DNA from: Cavia porcellus
Lineage: Eukaryota; Chordata; Mammalia; Rodentia; Caviidae
Assembly (NCBI RefSeq): GCF_034190915.1
Contig: NW_026947484.1
Location: forward strand, 186,552,982 to 186,616,981
Reading direction: 5' to 3'
DNA length: 64,000 nucleotides
Shown here: positions 23,846 through 36,612 of the stretch, piece by piece
How the letters are laid out: each line of letters opens with the position of its first letter
How positions within the stretch are numbered: the first letter of the stretch is position 1
Made by a program: the position numbers and the translations under genes
Notes under the pieces: generated by a model
Database searches by the model: none
What the model saw: only the letters and a program-made list of their open reading frames with translations
Told to the model about the DNA's origin: nothing

Positions 23846-25830
23846 GGTGGGCCTGAAACAGTGTTGCCTTAATTTGCATTTCTCAAATGACAGTGATGTT
23901 GAATATTTTTCATATATTTATTTTCCATTTGTATTTCTTCATCTGGCAAGTGTGTATTCACATCAGATGCCCATTTTTGCTCTTTGAATTTGGGGGCCTG
24001 ACACATTTCAATTCTGTACATGTCCTAGATAGAAGTCATTTGTTTGAGGGACAGTTGGCTAAAATTTTTTCAAATTCTGGAAAGCTTTCTTTTCACTTCC
24101 TTGGTGATTTCTTTTAATGTGAAAAAGCATTTTTATAAGACAAAATTCCAGTTATTGATTCTCCAAAGCACTTCCTGTTTAGCTTGGGTTTGTTCATGAA
24201 CTTTCTGTCTAACCCTGTGTCTTCAAAATTTCTACATACTTTCTCTTCCAGCAAATTTAGTATTTCTATTTTAACATTCAGATCTTTGACCCATTTTGAC
24301 CTTAGTTTAGTGCATGGAGATACACATGGGTCTAACTTTAGACTTTGGCATGTAGAAAGCTAATTTTCCTAGCAGCATTTATTAAAGAGATTATCTTTCT
24401 TCCAGTGAATATGTTTGGCCCCTCTTATGAGGATAAAGATGACTGAGTGTGTCTGCACCTTCTAATCCTTCTATTGATCCTCAATTGTATTTTTTATCAT
24501 ACTACCCTGATTTTATCATAGTAACTTTGTACTATAATTGCAGGTCAGGAACTGTGATGCTTCCTGCCTTGCCTTTGTTGCCTAGAATTGCCTTTACGAT
24601 TGTAGGTCTCTTATTTCCAAATGAATTGTAGGAATATTTTCTCTAGATCTATGATGTATGCTAATGATATTTTGATTGAGATTGCATTAAATCTGAATAA
24701 CTGGGGAGTGTGGCGATTTTCACATTGTTTGTTCTTCCTATTCATGAGCAAGGGATGACTTTCCATTATCCAATATCCTCTTTGATCTCTTTTTCTGAGT
24801 ACTATCATCTTCAAAGTATAGATATTTTCATTCCTTTGTTAAATTAAGTATTTCATTTTTTGGGTGCTATTGTGAACGTTGTTTCCTTAATCTCTCTCTC
24901 AGTAAGTTTACTGTTTGTGTACAGGAATACTATTCATTTTCAAGTTCTGACTTTGTATCCAGATATGCTGCTGAATTAGGTTATTAATTCTAGATTTTAG
25001 TTTAAGTTTTGAGGTCTTCTATGTAGAATATCATATCACTTGCAATTAGTGATAATTTAACTTCTTCCTTTCCTGTTCTTTTCCCTTTCATTTCTCTCTC
25101 TTGTCTAATTGTTCTGGCTAATGTTTCCAAAATTATATTGACTCATTGGTTGTTCAGGAAGCTGTTATTTAATATGTGTGTATTTATGTACTTTTTATAG
25201 TTTCTTTTGCAATTAATTTCCAATTTCAGTGCACCATAGTAGATAATCTGCATGAGATCATTTCAATTCCTTTGCATTTACTTACCAATTTCTATGGTCT
25301 AATATATAGTCTATTTTAAAAAAACATCCCATGTGCAGTTAAGAAGAATGTGTTTTCTAATGTTGTTGGGTGGAACACTCTGTAACCATCTACTAAGTCC
25401 ATTTGTCCATGGGTTGGTTTTAGTTCTGTTGTTTGTTACCTGATTTTTTTGTCTAGCTTGTATCTCTTTTTGACAATGGAATATTAAGATCCTCCAGTTA
25501 CAACTGTTTTATTACTCATTTTATTTTTCATGTTTATTAATATTTATCTTACATAGTTGAGTGCTTGAATATTTGGTGCATATATATTTGTGATTGTTAT
25601 TTCTTCAGTTTTTCTCTTAACAAGTATATAGTGACCTTCTTTATCTCTTTTGATCATTTTTGTTTTGAAGTTCATATTGTCTGCTACCCCTGCTATTTAC
25701 TGGGTTCCTGTCACATGGAGTGTTGGTTTCCAACTTTTGACTTTTAATCTATCAATTTCTTTTTGAATTAGATGTGTTTCTTATATACAGCATACTGTTG
25801 CCCCTAGAATGCCTGAGGCTCTATTTTATG
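23846..25830 (-). mobile_element. Old antisense L1, ORF2 body
   Basis: Continuation of the L1 cut at 19034. The plus strand reads TTAATTTGCATTTCTC, then TTTCATATATTTATTTTCCATTTGTATTTCTTC, then GACCCATTTTGACCTTAGTTTAGTG, all standard antisense text of late to middle L1 ORF2. 25060-25800 corresponds to the RT start and endonuclease, e.g. the antisense of TCAAAACAAAAATGATCAAAAGAG. The 5' end, near 25800-25830, is truncated. No frame is intact. Confidence 0.75.
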
Positions 25831-26742
25831 GGGGATTCTAGTCAGAGCTCAGAAAACCAGAATTCTGATAGAAAAACTGCTGGTAAAGCCCAGGCTCAAA
25901 AGGTTTCTGCTTGGAAGAAGGACTGCATTGGCTATTGGACTCCAGACAATGTGTATTATGGCTTGGCAGAAAATTTGTTTGCATTTTCCTCATGTCTTTA
26001 GACTTTGAGACTAAGATTAATGGTAGCAGACTAATCAATCCCATGGAAGAAATTTCAAGGTAGTAGAATATTAAAGCAGTAGCATGGCTTCTGTTGGGAG
26101 TTTTAACAATATTTATGTTGAGAATCCAGAGTGAAGAGTCTAGCAGAATGATTTAAAGTGTTGGGTTTGTTCAGAAAGGAAGCACCGGTAAAGCTTTTAA
26201 CTACAAAGATAGAGAGGAGATCTTAATTGCTGAGAAGTAACAGAATAGAAAAGACAGATTGAAAGCATCACATTTAACAGCAGGACTCAAACCTTTGCAA
26301 CCTCAAAATTTCAAAAGTGAATGACTTTGCTTTGAGAACAGAGTCCCAGAGCTCCATTTTCCAGAATGGTAGTAGCCTAGGGAGGCTAGTCCCCAGAATG
26401 TGGTTCATTAGCACTCAACCCTTATATCCAAAAGAGAGAGGAGCCAAGATATTGCTCCAGCTGTCAGCAGACCTTGGTATCATCCATATGGTGCTGGTTT
26501 TAAGTACATGCAGAAGACAACAGTTGTAGTTTCAGGAAGGCTTCCAACCAAATTTCCGAAGAAGGTCTGAGAGGCCAGTAAGGGCTCCCCATTAAAGGGC
26601 AGTGTGTGCCGCTGTGAATGTAAATCCAAAGGTGCTTTGGAGACTCCAAAATTTTGGAGAAGCCAGAAACATGAATTGTCTTGGAAAAATTGCAGTGAAA
26701 GAGCAGAGTTGGCCCAAGAGACAAGTCATGGCAGCTGTCACC

Positions 26743-26744
<2 letters not shown>

Positions 26745-26797
<53 letters not shown>
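26745..26797. repeat. (TG)n microsatellite
   Basis: About 26 uninterrupted TG units. A shorter TG plus TATATACA tract follows at 26838-26881. Confidence 0.95.
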
Positions 26798-26798
<1 letters not shown>

Positions 26799-27756
26799 AA
26801 GTTTTTTTATGGCATCTCTTACCTGTTTGTGTCAGAAAATGTGTGTGTGTGTGTATATATACATATATATACATATATATTTGAAATTTTTTATTAACAA
26901 AATCTGAAAAAATTATCTATGGCCATTTTCAATTAATTCCCAGGACTTCAGGTTCCTAAATTATTATTTATACTTACATTGATAAAACTTTAATGTTGAA
27001 TGTAGAAAGAGGTGGGAAAACAGAGCTTATGATAATTGTACAGTTGATCATTGGGTGAATTATTAGATGTCAGACACTGTACAAAAGGAGCTTCAAAGAA
27101 GAATGAGTGAATAAACTGGAGTGAATAAGTCACTGGAGACTTTGTCTCTATCTTTTCTCCTTTTATATTGTCCATCCTAGGGTATCTGAATTGCTGGTTT
27201 GTATAATAGAGTGATTGTGATTATTGCTTTTCAGTCTGACTTGTGTGAGCAGAAGAAGATACCTGGAATACCTCAGTCCTCAAGAAGCTTTGCTCTAGCA
27301 AAATTAACTCTTAAAAGCTTCATTCTTAATGTCTCTGGGATGGATGATGCATGAAATTTCTCCGGAGCCAAGAGAATTTGATAAGTTCTTGCCATGCTCA
27401 TCCTCAACCCTTTTAACCTTGAGAAACTGAATTCCCTTTAAAATGATAAGTTTCAGAGAGTTTTTTCTTCTTTTAGCTCTTTTTCAGGTTCTGTAGAAAG
27501 TGTCTTCTGTGGGGAGAATATGGACCTACATGAGCTTCAAATCACTTAAATAAATTGTTGCTGGTCCTTCTCCTATTTGGTCATTTTTGAGATTCTTTCC
27601 TGCCATCTATTCTATTCCTAGGCTGAGACAAAGTCTAGAAGTTACTGTTTGTCCTAGATGGGCCAGTAAATTTTCTATGCATAGAGAAACAAACGAAAGA
27701 AAAAGTAAGGGAGGCAGGAGAAATATGAGAAGGAAGTGAGTAGAAAGAGAGCGACA

Positions 27757-27825
27757 AACAGGCAGGCAGACAGGCAGACAGGCAGAGAGAGACAGGGAGA
27801 GAAACAGAGACAGAGACAGAGACAA
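27757..27825. repeat. (CAGG/CAGA)n and (GAGACA)n imperfect repeat
   Basis: The stretch CAGGCAGGCAGACAGGCAGACAGGCAGAGAGAGACAGGG is followed by GAGACA units. The antisense Ser/Leu/Cys-repeat frames come from this tract. Confidence 0.85.
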
Positions 27826-27986
27826 GAGAGTAGTTAGGTTCTCTTCCTATTATGAGACCCCAGCTATGATTCCAAAATTCTCTTTTGCAAACTTTTCCAA
27901 GAAAACCACACTGCAAAATTGCTTTTCTAACTTGCTTTCCTGAGAGAAACAAATAAGCTAATATCCACCAATATGCAATTTATATA

Positions 27987-28485
27987 TGTATCAGTCAGCA
28001 TTTACTAGAGAAACAGATATAACTTACGATATGCAGAGGGTGTCTTCACGCTGGAGGCTGAGGGGTCCAGCCCAAACTTACAGCAGTGTCCCATGCAAGT
28101 CTGTACCAAAAGGTCACAGAGTCTGCGGCAGAACACTGAAGATTCTATGGCTGAAGGCTGAAGAGAACCAGGTGGAAGTGGGACAGTCTGTGCCAGAAGC
28201 CAGGAGACAATGTCCAAGCTGAAGGTCCTCCAGAGAACCAGCAATCAATTCTTCCGTTTGCCTTTCATTGTATGCAGGCCACTCCTCTGGGGTGGGTGTA
28301 GCACTCACACCATCTATATGCCCTCCTCGTGCACAGGCTGAAGATGTTACAACTGAGGTAAATCACTAGGATGGCCAAGCTATTGGACCCACTTCAGAAG
28401 TTTTAACTGAGGCATTAACAGCCTAGCAAGGTGGGGCCTGAAAACATGGGCCTGAGGCTCAAGAGGTCCCGTGGATCAATTCCTC
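27987..28485 (+). mobile_element. MLT2-like ERVL LTR (tentative)
   Basis: It begins TGTATCAGTCAGCATTTACTAGAGAAACAGAT, the opening typical of MLT2-type ERVL LTRs (TGTATCAGTCAGGGTTCTC..GAGAAACAGA as remembered). It is GC-richer than its flanks over about 500 bases. The 3' end is not certain and I see no target duplication. Confidence 0.5.
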
Positions 28486-30785
28486 AATTTCTCAATTCTA
28501 CTTGAGAAACCTGCTGAATCCAGTTTTCTCTCAACTATCAGAGACAGCAGAATTATGGGTACCTGCTTTCTCTTGGTCTCAGCTGATTCAGGGTTTTTCC
28601 TTGTCAGTTTTTCCTGTTTACATGACATCAAAATGTACTCTGATGCTTCCTGTGATGCATCAGATGACTTACAAGAAGCCTTGTTATGCTAGGTGCTATA
28701 GCGATGGACTTAGTGTTGGCATTATGATGACCTCCTTGCCATGACCATGTTGCAAAATGAGTGCTAGATAACCAAACCCTGAAACTTGTACTCTTCCTGC
28801 GAAATTCTCACACTAAGTCCAACACTATTTTTTTCTTAAATAGGAAGGACTAGGAAGAATTGAATTTTAAGGCATTTCACCTTCCTGAGCCACAATCTCT
28901 TTACCCACAAAATAAAAATAATAAAAGTCTTCTTTATGTAGTTCATAATGTTGTATGAGACTCAAAAGATAACTTTTTTAAACGTCTATATGTGTCACAA
29001 AACCCACAACACCCACCTAAATGCATTTCAGTCTAGTTTTAATATTGCTATTCATCTCCACCCACTTTACCATTGTTATTCATATTCTATTACAAATACC
29101 AGGGTGAGCATTGTGGGAATAAAAATGCCACTTTCACTGATGTTTGTCCCAGTGAATGTGTTCCTACTTCTTATACATGTTGTGATGAAGAACATGTGAA
29201 ATTCTACAGATTCGTCTTTTTCCATTATCTTTCCATTATCTTTTTGGCACAAGGATCCTTCCAAACATCCAGTATCAACAAATCACACAAATATGAATTT
29301 GCTTAAATCCCACATGTCTGCACTAAGGATAGCGACTGTAAAACATGTGAAGACTGAACCAGTGACTATTGCCAGGAAGAACTGGGTAACAATTATTTAT
29401 TACAATAGCTTTGATCTGGGTACAAGGGCCCTTCAATTCCAACTGAAGTTCACTTCATGAAAAATTAATTACTCTTAGTATTATTACAAAATCAAAGCTG
29501 TTGTTCTCATTTAAAAGACCGAAAATTGCATGAAAAGAGTATTTTTTGTTTGCTGGACAAATTCAGTTTGTCAACTATCCCAAAGAATTTTGAGAACATT
29601 CATTTCAGAACAATGTACATTCCTTTCATGTATATATTTATCAGTTGATGACAAATACCACCTTTCTTGGTGTTAAGAATCAAAAAAAAAATCAAGTTAT
29701 ATCATATACAGTTTCAATTATGATGAAAGTTATCATTATGTGTACCTAAAATGTACTAATAAGATCTGATTGAAGAAAAAATAAAAGAAATCCATACCAA
29801 CACCTTCTTCAAAGGTTATTTGGTTCCTTTATCCCTTACTTTCCCTAATATAAAACCCTTGCATCTGCCTTTGTAATGTAAAATTACAAATATCTTCTTT
29901 CCTTCCATATGAAGGTATAAAAAAGAGCAAATACAGACAAGTATTTTGAAGGTGAAAGATCCAATGTCTAGTAAACTATGTCCTATAAATTAAGTAGGAA
30001 AAATAATTCCCTTGCAAACAACACTTGACTCACAATGGTTTCTGCAATTAAAAAAACAAATTACTTACCTTATTACCTTTACTTTTCTTCCCAATTATGG
30101 GTCTGCTGCCTCTTATTAATCACAGTCTCTATAATTCTACAGTGTTCCGACTGGTTGGCTCATAAACTAACAAGCTGACTAACTTTACTATAAAAAACAC
30201 AGAGTATGCATCATCTCAAAGTACAACATTTCGTGTTTGCAGGGTATGATGGTTATAATCTTCAGTCAAACACTGGCAGTATGTTTGGCTGGCTACCCAA
30301 GTTTTCTCTGCTCAGCTGCTCGGGCTCAGATGTTGGGGCCTCTCACTGCACAGCATCCCTACTGCTAAGTTCAGGATCCCACTCTTTTTGTTCAGGAGGA
30401 TTATGAGGGTCCTCTTCTGTTGAAGTGGAGGATTATCCTCACAAACCACTTCAGAATGGCCAGGTGAAGTGTTAAGGGACAGGTACCATGACTCCTACTG
30501 GAGGGTCAAGCTATGTTAAAAGAGCTAATGCAGCACCTCAGCAGGGGCCACCACTCAAACTGTGATGGACAGTCTGCTGGTGAGACTGACGCCTCATTGA
30601 AAGTGCTTGTTGTGCAGACTAATGCTCTCTTTAAGGGAACCAGATTCCCAAGCATGGAGCCCACTTGCCTTCTCCTTAGTCTCCTTTCTCATTTCATTCC
30701 CAAGTTGACTCATCTGACTGTCACCTATCTTTTTCATTTCTGCCACCTATGAATTAATTTTATACACTGTTCCACTAGGATTTTA
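28486..30785. other. Host DNA, no gene recognised
   Basis: AT-rich single-copy-looking sequence. Short frames of 60-83 codons lack known motifs. No SINE or LTR termini could be supported. Confidence 0.4.
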
Positions 30786-31112
30786 CTTTTGTGTAAGTCT
30801 TTTGTGGCTGAGAAAATTGCCCACCACTCACTACTTAAAGGAACCATGTTGTATTTGGCTCATAGTTTCCAAGTATTCAGTCCATGGAATGCTGCTTCCA
30901 ATGAAAGAGCACCATGGTTGAAAGGTGTGGTGTTGCAAAGTTGCTTAATGTGTGATGCCAGAAAGGAAGGTCGCAGTAAGTAGTATACAAGGTCACATCT
31001 CCACACCTAGACAAACCCAGAAGTGTGCTTTATTCATCCCCTAGGCAGCTCTCAGGACAATCAAGTTAACAAATACTATTAACCATCACACCCTTCTACT
31101 TTTGAAAGGACT
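30786..31112 (-). mobile_element. MaLR-like LTR, antisense (partial)
   Basis: The plus strand reads GTTGTATTTGGCTCATAGTTTCC followed by AAGTATTCAGTCCATGGAATGCTGCTTCC, and ends CAAGTTAACAAATACTATTAACCATCACACC. That resembles the reverse complement of a MaLR-type LTR (wording shared with the copy at 60374-60820: GGGCTCACAGTTTCAGAGGATTC). Ends are approximate. Confidence 0.45.
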
Positions 31113-32637
31113 TTTCCCTAGTAAACTGGATCTTGCTATCAACATTCACATCAAAAGCTTTGTCTTTTATATTCTTTTCTCTATCGAATCACAAAACAGA
31201 TAGTTTCTCTTTTATAACAGTCTAAGCATTCTCAAAGCCACTAGCCAGAGTGGAAAAAGATGATAAATGGGATACAACTGCACATATTCCAAGGCATATT
31301 CCAAGGTGTCATCTCCTCACATTAGACAGTGCTCTCTGGAGTCATTTCTAACAGGCAAGAGGCCCAACTGGAGGTGACAGGATTTTCATTTCAACCTTTT
31401 CTGTGCAGGGAGCTGCCTGCCAACTATGCAGCTTCTGCTCATTCATATGGGGATGAGGAAAGGGCCAGGACTCTCACTGGCAAAGAGCCACTTGCTCCAT
31501 TACACAATGTGTCTCATTAAGCAGCACATTGCTGTGAGATACTATTTTTCCAAAATCATGTCAGTGTGCTAATGGAAGTCATAATAAAGCACAGGCCCTA
31601 TATGTTTCTCCTGGAATTAACGAAAAAAGCATGACACCAAAGTAGGCCAAGCAATATATATATAAAGACCACACACACATGCATGTGCACACACTCATAC
31701 ACACACTTAGGCATGCACAAACACACGTATATACACTGGGACACAGAAAGTGCCTTTTAAAGAGTTCAGCATGGGAAGACTTTTAACTCTACAGTATTAA
31801 AATAGCAACACCTCTTTCAAAAGAGTTCATTCAATTTACTCACTACTCTAGTAAACAGTTTCCTATTTTACTGATGAAATTAAGGCTTGGAAAGATTATG
31901 GGAGGCTTGGAGAGATTAACCACTTGTCTGCATTCCCATAGTAAACTGGCAGTTGAAGTTTAGGGTTTGTCTAATGTCAAATTGTACATCATAATCAACC
32001 GCCAAGCTGGTTTAAATGAAGATGCCCATTCACCTTCAATGGTTTTTGTTCACTAAGCCCTGAATGCAGGTCACCATGTGGGGCAAGCCCATGAGTGCAT
32101 TACTGCCTTGGTGAGGAACACTGGTCTTGGTGGTTATGTAACTGTGAAATATTTGGTTCTCCATGCCTCAATTTACTCATTTTTTACAGAGATGTGAAAA
32201 GATTATAATAGTCTCCCTCATATAGTTATTATGAGCACTAAATATATCTTTATTTATGTGCAAACTCATTAGGATGACATCTAGATCTAGTAAACACAGA
32301 TGTTATTATAATGACCTAATGCACTGCTGATCAAGATCTTCTATTATGCATCATATCTGGCAGCATATTCTGGAAGGTACCAGTTCAAACTTATTATTGT
32401 ACTACAGTCTTCTAACTTCAGAAGTATTCATAAGAATAGGCATCTAATCACACACAAAAATGTCAGGGTGTTCTTACCCTTTCTACACTGCAAGTTTTAA
32501 ATAAAAAATTATGAGAATTAGCTACGAGACACCCCAAGTATATCCTTTCAGTTGGCTTTAATGTGCCATCTTGTAAAATAGTTAATTTTTTTATTCTACA
32601 ATGAAACATAAATCAACTGCTCAAATGTAATGACTCT
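31113..32637. other. Host DNA, no gene recognised
   Basis: No recognisable element except a CA-rich imperfect repeat at about 31669-31740. A short frame at 31329-31520 has no known motif. Confidence 0.4.
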
Positions 32638-32720
32638 CGGGCCAGGGATTTAGTTTAGCAGCATAAGTGCCTGCCTGGCAAGCACGAGGTCGTGAGTTCA
32701 ATCTCTGGTACCAAAAAATA
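32638..32720 (+). repeat. tRNA-derived ID-like SINE
   Basis: CGGGCCAGGGATTTAGTTTAGCAGCATAAGTGCCTGCCTGGCAAGCACGAGG, then the B-box-like GTGAGTTCAATCTC, then TGGTACC and an A-rich tail. Its A- and B-box arrangement is that of the copies at 34198 and 52631. Confidence 0.8.
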
Positions 32721-33329
32721 TAAATGAATAAATATTTCTAAAAAAATTAAATCTTACACATATTTATGGCAGAAAGCTGATTTTTCAAATTATAAATTAG
32801 AATTCAGGCTGCTGGTTATATGAGAAAATATTGGTACAATTAAGGGTGCTGAATCCTTCACAAAGTACCTGTTCCACACTATTTATTGTATGTATTTATA
32901 GGAAAATATATTTTGTTCACAAAGCACTAACCTCTTTATCAAACTATCTCCTCATCAAGGTTGGCAGAATAATGTGTGTCTTGAATTTCTAAAATATGAG
33001 TGGTCCAGACAATCTTCTGTGCTCACTGTCAATATATGAACTTCAACGATTTAGTAAGAAATTTATAAATGGGAAAAAGAACACCTCTTAATTAAGTTTG
33101 GTTTGGGGTATTTTTGAAGCAAGAACTAAATAAAAATAAACCTTAAGCACTTAAAATACATACTTACGTATTATTTTATCAAATCTTTATTGAATACCAC
33201 CAGTGTCTCCACTTCTGCAATGATCATGGCCACAAAAGTCATGTTAATATAGAGCCATGTTCAGGAAATATACTTATTTTGATTTTTTAAGAACTTCTTA
33301 GAACTACTATTGTTTCTACATTTTGCTGT

Positions 33330-33511
33330 TACACTCACTTGATTTTTCAAAGCAAGGGCATTTCTACTGAACTATATCTCCAGCCATTTTTAGTTCTTTT
33401 TTAAGATGGGATTAGCTAAATCTCTAAATTGCCTGGGCTCAAGTCTGGTAATCCTTGTGCCTCAGCCTCCTAGAATAATGACATTACAGGCATGCACTAG
33501 CACACTTGGCT
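33330..33511 (-). repeat. B1-type SINE joined to ID-like segment, antisense
   Basis: 33395-33511 on the plus strand is a reversed B1 (GCCTGGGCTCAAGTCTGGTAATCC, GTGCCTCAGCCTCCTAGAATAATGACATTACAGGCATGCACTAGCACACTTGGC). Immediately before it, 33330-33392 (AGCAAGGGCATTTCTACTGAACTATATCTCCAGCC) resembles the reverse of an ID/tRNA-like unit. On the minus strand this reads B1 then ID, the order described for B1-dID dimeric SINEs of some non-murine rodents. Two separate insertions are an alternative. Confidence 0.6.
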
Positions 33512-34197
33512 TCTATTTGATCTTTAAACTACATCAATGTAATGTATCTTACAAAGGAATGTGATATATCTTTGGATAGTTTGATTTACTGTACAAATAT
33601 TAAATATTATCAAAATGCTAAACAATTTGCTTTTTAAATTTACTTGAAAACATTTAAATTTTTATTGAATTATGCTTTTACCTATTTGATTCTTTTATCA
33701 AATGTATCCTTAAATTCACAAGAATTATTTTCACCTCAGACAACACAAATTAAATCATTTCTATTTTTGCTGAGCACCAAATCCACTCTAAAACTAACTA
33801 GGTTTGTGTTCAGTTTTAAGCTTTCAGTTATATTTGTGTTTTATTTCAAGTATTCAGCTCTTGCAGTGGGAATTTTATACCTAATAATGTATCCATGCCC
33901 TTTCGATGTCTCAGTTTTCTGCCTCAGTGGTACCATTATTCACCATAAGTGTAGAATTCTAATCAAGGAAGGAAACATTAATAATAGAAATGCCTACATA
34001 CACATAGGAAATGTGAATTTGTTTATGAATTACTTTCATGAATTATTTCAAGCTGACATTCTATGAATAATGTAGTTCTCCATTCACTGCAAGTCTTAGA
34101 ACTTATTAACAGATATGGATGATAGTTGAATTCCTGTACACTTGGAAAATGCTTCCTTTAGAAGCAGCATCATACTTTACATTTGTGTTATATATAG
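33512..34197. other. AT-rich DNA with a chance open frame
   Basis: A plus-strand frame of 140 codons (33644-34066) is the longest non-retroviral frame in this part. Its peptide is hydrophobic (Phe, Leu, Ile-rich), has no family motif, and lies in AT-rich DNA without a promoter or splice context I can support. I treat it as a chance frame. Confidence 0.4.
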
Positions 34198-34283
34198 GGT
34201 CAGGGGTTTAGCTCAGTGGCACATGTGCTTTCCTGGCAAGAGCGAGGTCATGAGTTCAATCCCCAGTACCAAAAAGAGAAAAA
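34198..34283 (+). repeat. tRNA-derived ID-like SINE
   Basis: GGTCAGGGGTTTAGCTCAGTGGCACATGTGC (A-box), TCCTGGCAAGAGCGAGG, TCATGAGTTCAATCCCCAGTACC (B-box), then an A-rich tail. This is the best preserved tRNA A-box of the ID-like copies in the window. Confidence 0.85.
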
Positions 34284-36612
34284 CTGTGTTACATGTACTA
34301 GAGTATGATTTTTATAGCTATGTGTCAGGTTACACACACTGTATAGATCATAAAGTAATAGAAGACTAAACAATGAGACTCAGGTAAATGCTAGTTTATA
34401 TCATGACAATAAAAAATGGCTGAAGGAATCATTAGAATTCTTAGATGTAGTGTTTGAAAAGTGAACAGTAAAATGAATGAGACCTCTCTATTGGAATTTT
34501 ATACATTAATTTATAATGGCACTTACAGGTGTGAATTCGGTTATAATAGAACAACATATAGCATGAAATCCATTTACATCAGAATATTTTATTGGGTGCC
34601 TATAAATTTGCAAAGTGTTGAGTGTCTTAAAGATGAATATGAAATATATCTTAACATAGAGATGCTCAGTATCCAGTCGTGATGTGTAGATCAGTAATTA
34701 TTATTCTATTTGGAAGTTTTAATATATGGGTCTGTACAAGTTATTATGTGTGAAAGGCATGTAACAGGGTGGCTAATTCCTTGGAAAACCTAGCTCAGCT
34801 TCACTGGAGAGACAGTACCCTGAACAAGTTCACTGGGTGGGAAACTGAAAAGAAGTGTTTCAGAAGCAGAGATCAATTGAAAATGAAGAGCAAAGGAAGT
34901 TTGAAGAATTGCAAGCATTTTCCTAAAGCTACCAAGGACAATTTGGTGGTTGGGAGATGCAAACAGATGAGGTCAGAAATGCATTTGGGGACATTACAGG
35001 GCTTGGTGTTTCAGGCCAAGGAATATATGTTGTAATTTATCCTGAGGAGGAACAGAAACAAAAGAGAAGAAGAAAGAAGCACCAGTAAAGGTACAGATTT
35101 GTTTTAAATGTATGAATTGAACAGTCATATTCCTTTATAAGAACCCCTGGTTGTTATAATTTCCTTAGCACTAGGTACTGGGCAAGATGCTTCCTCAGTG
35201 AACGCTCAGTGAACACTCAATAGAGTTTGTCATTATCTGAACAAGTGTGGTCTTGGGTTGACTTGTCCTAGTATTGCATATGATTGTCCTGATATATCTA
35301 CATATGTGTGTGCATAAGTTTTGTTTGAATGTGATTGATCATGCAGATATATTGGCAAATCAAACAGATGTGATGGGATCATTTGCCTTGGAAAAACTAC
35401 AACCTAGTGACAGTGATAGAACACGATCAAACTGCATTTTAAAGGATGACTCTGGGTCCCAGCAGAGCTTCTCAAGAAGGGACTGAATTTGGAGAAAAGA
35501 ACGGAATAAGGCCAGTAACATCTTGTGTGCAGACACATTACAATAACCAACAGAGAGTGGTGCATACTAGGTGTGCCGTAATCCCAAAGCATGCAGTGGA
35601 AAAGGTCACTGACTGTATTGTTCCTGACTGTATGGCCCACTTATCCAGCTGCATTCACAAAAAGCCCCTGTAAGTTTCTAATAAACAGTCTATGAAGTTA
35701 AAATTTTACAACATTTTCTTAAAGCAATAGGCTAATTGCTTTCTACTCCAAAAGTCCACTGGCAGATGCTCCCTCAGGGACTTTTAAGTAACCGTGGATA
35801 ACCCCACAGAAAATTAATCAAACGAGTTTTTTTTTCTATTTTTGGCAATATATATTACAAGTTCTAATGTATTTTAGTATCTTATTCAAAGTGTCCTGTA
35901 TAAAATCCACAAATCTTATTACTCAAACAACTACTTCTAAGATAACAATATGTAATTTGTCAACTAGTGGTTTCTTATCGTTTTTTTTTTTAATTCTTTA
36001 ATACTTCTACGCTTTTTTCTCTAAATAAAAAAACCCACATATCTGTTTCAAAATCTTTTTCACACAACCAACTCATCTTTGGGGATGGATTTAGGAATAC
36101 AAGATCAGGTTTTACTTCTAGTCTTGCCATTTAATAGTTCTGTGATCACAAATAAATTATTGGACCTTTCTGAGTCAAAATTTTCTCACTGGCACAATGA
36201 GTATAGCTATTCCTAATTCATATATTTGCAAAAATTAAATGAAGTCAAGCACATATACAATATATTTATGAAACTATAAGATGTTGTCATTTAATTTATT
36301 ATAAAAAATAGGAAAATAATTATGTTTCATTATTAGTACAAGTATGTATCATTTCTTAATATATATAGTAACTTTTTCCAGCAGTATGGTTTATGTAGAA
36401 TCTTAGATTAACTTAATGAAGTCACACTAAGACCCAAGAACTGTGAAAATACAAATTTCACACTCCTGGGGCCTAATTTAATCTCCCTGCTTACACCAAA
36501 TCCAGAAGATGATCAATAAGTAATTTGCCCAAGGAAAGAATACAGCATCAGGAGAATTTTTTAAGAATACCATTGGCTAAAACACAGGAAAACTATGGGA
36601 AAAGAGGCATTT
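34284..36612. other. Host DNA, no gene recognised
   Basis: No recognisable repeat or coding signature. Short frames of 70-88 codons lack motifs. 34769-35035 is moderately GC-rich, but I see nothing to identify it. Confidence 0.4.

Larger units (their letters stand above)
25831..27986. other. Host DNA with microsatellites, no gene recognised
   Basis: 26000-26740 is of mixed composition with no open frame of note. There is no splice-bounded coding signature I could defend. Microsatellites are listed separately. Confidence 0.4.

Noticed and set aside
33644..34066. 140-codon hydrophobic frame
   Set aside because: AT-rich context, no motif, no supporting promoter or splice sites; Phe/Leu/Ile-rich frames arise by chance in such DNA.
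34198..34283. tRNA gene
   Set aside because: A-box and B-box are present, but there is no full cloverleaf; the A-tail and sister copies mark it as a SINE.
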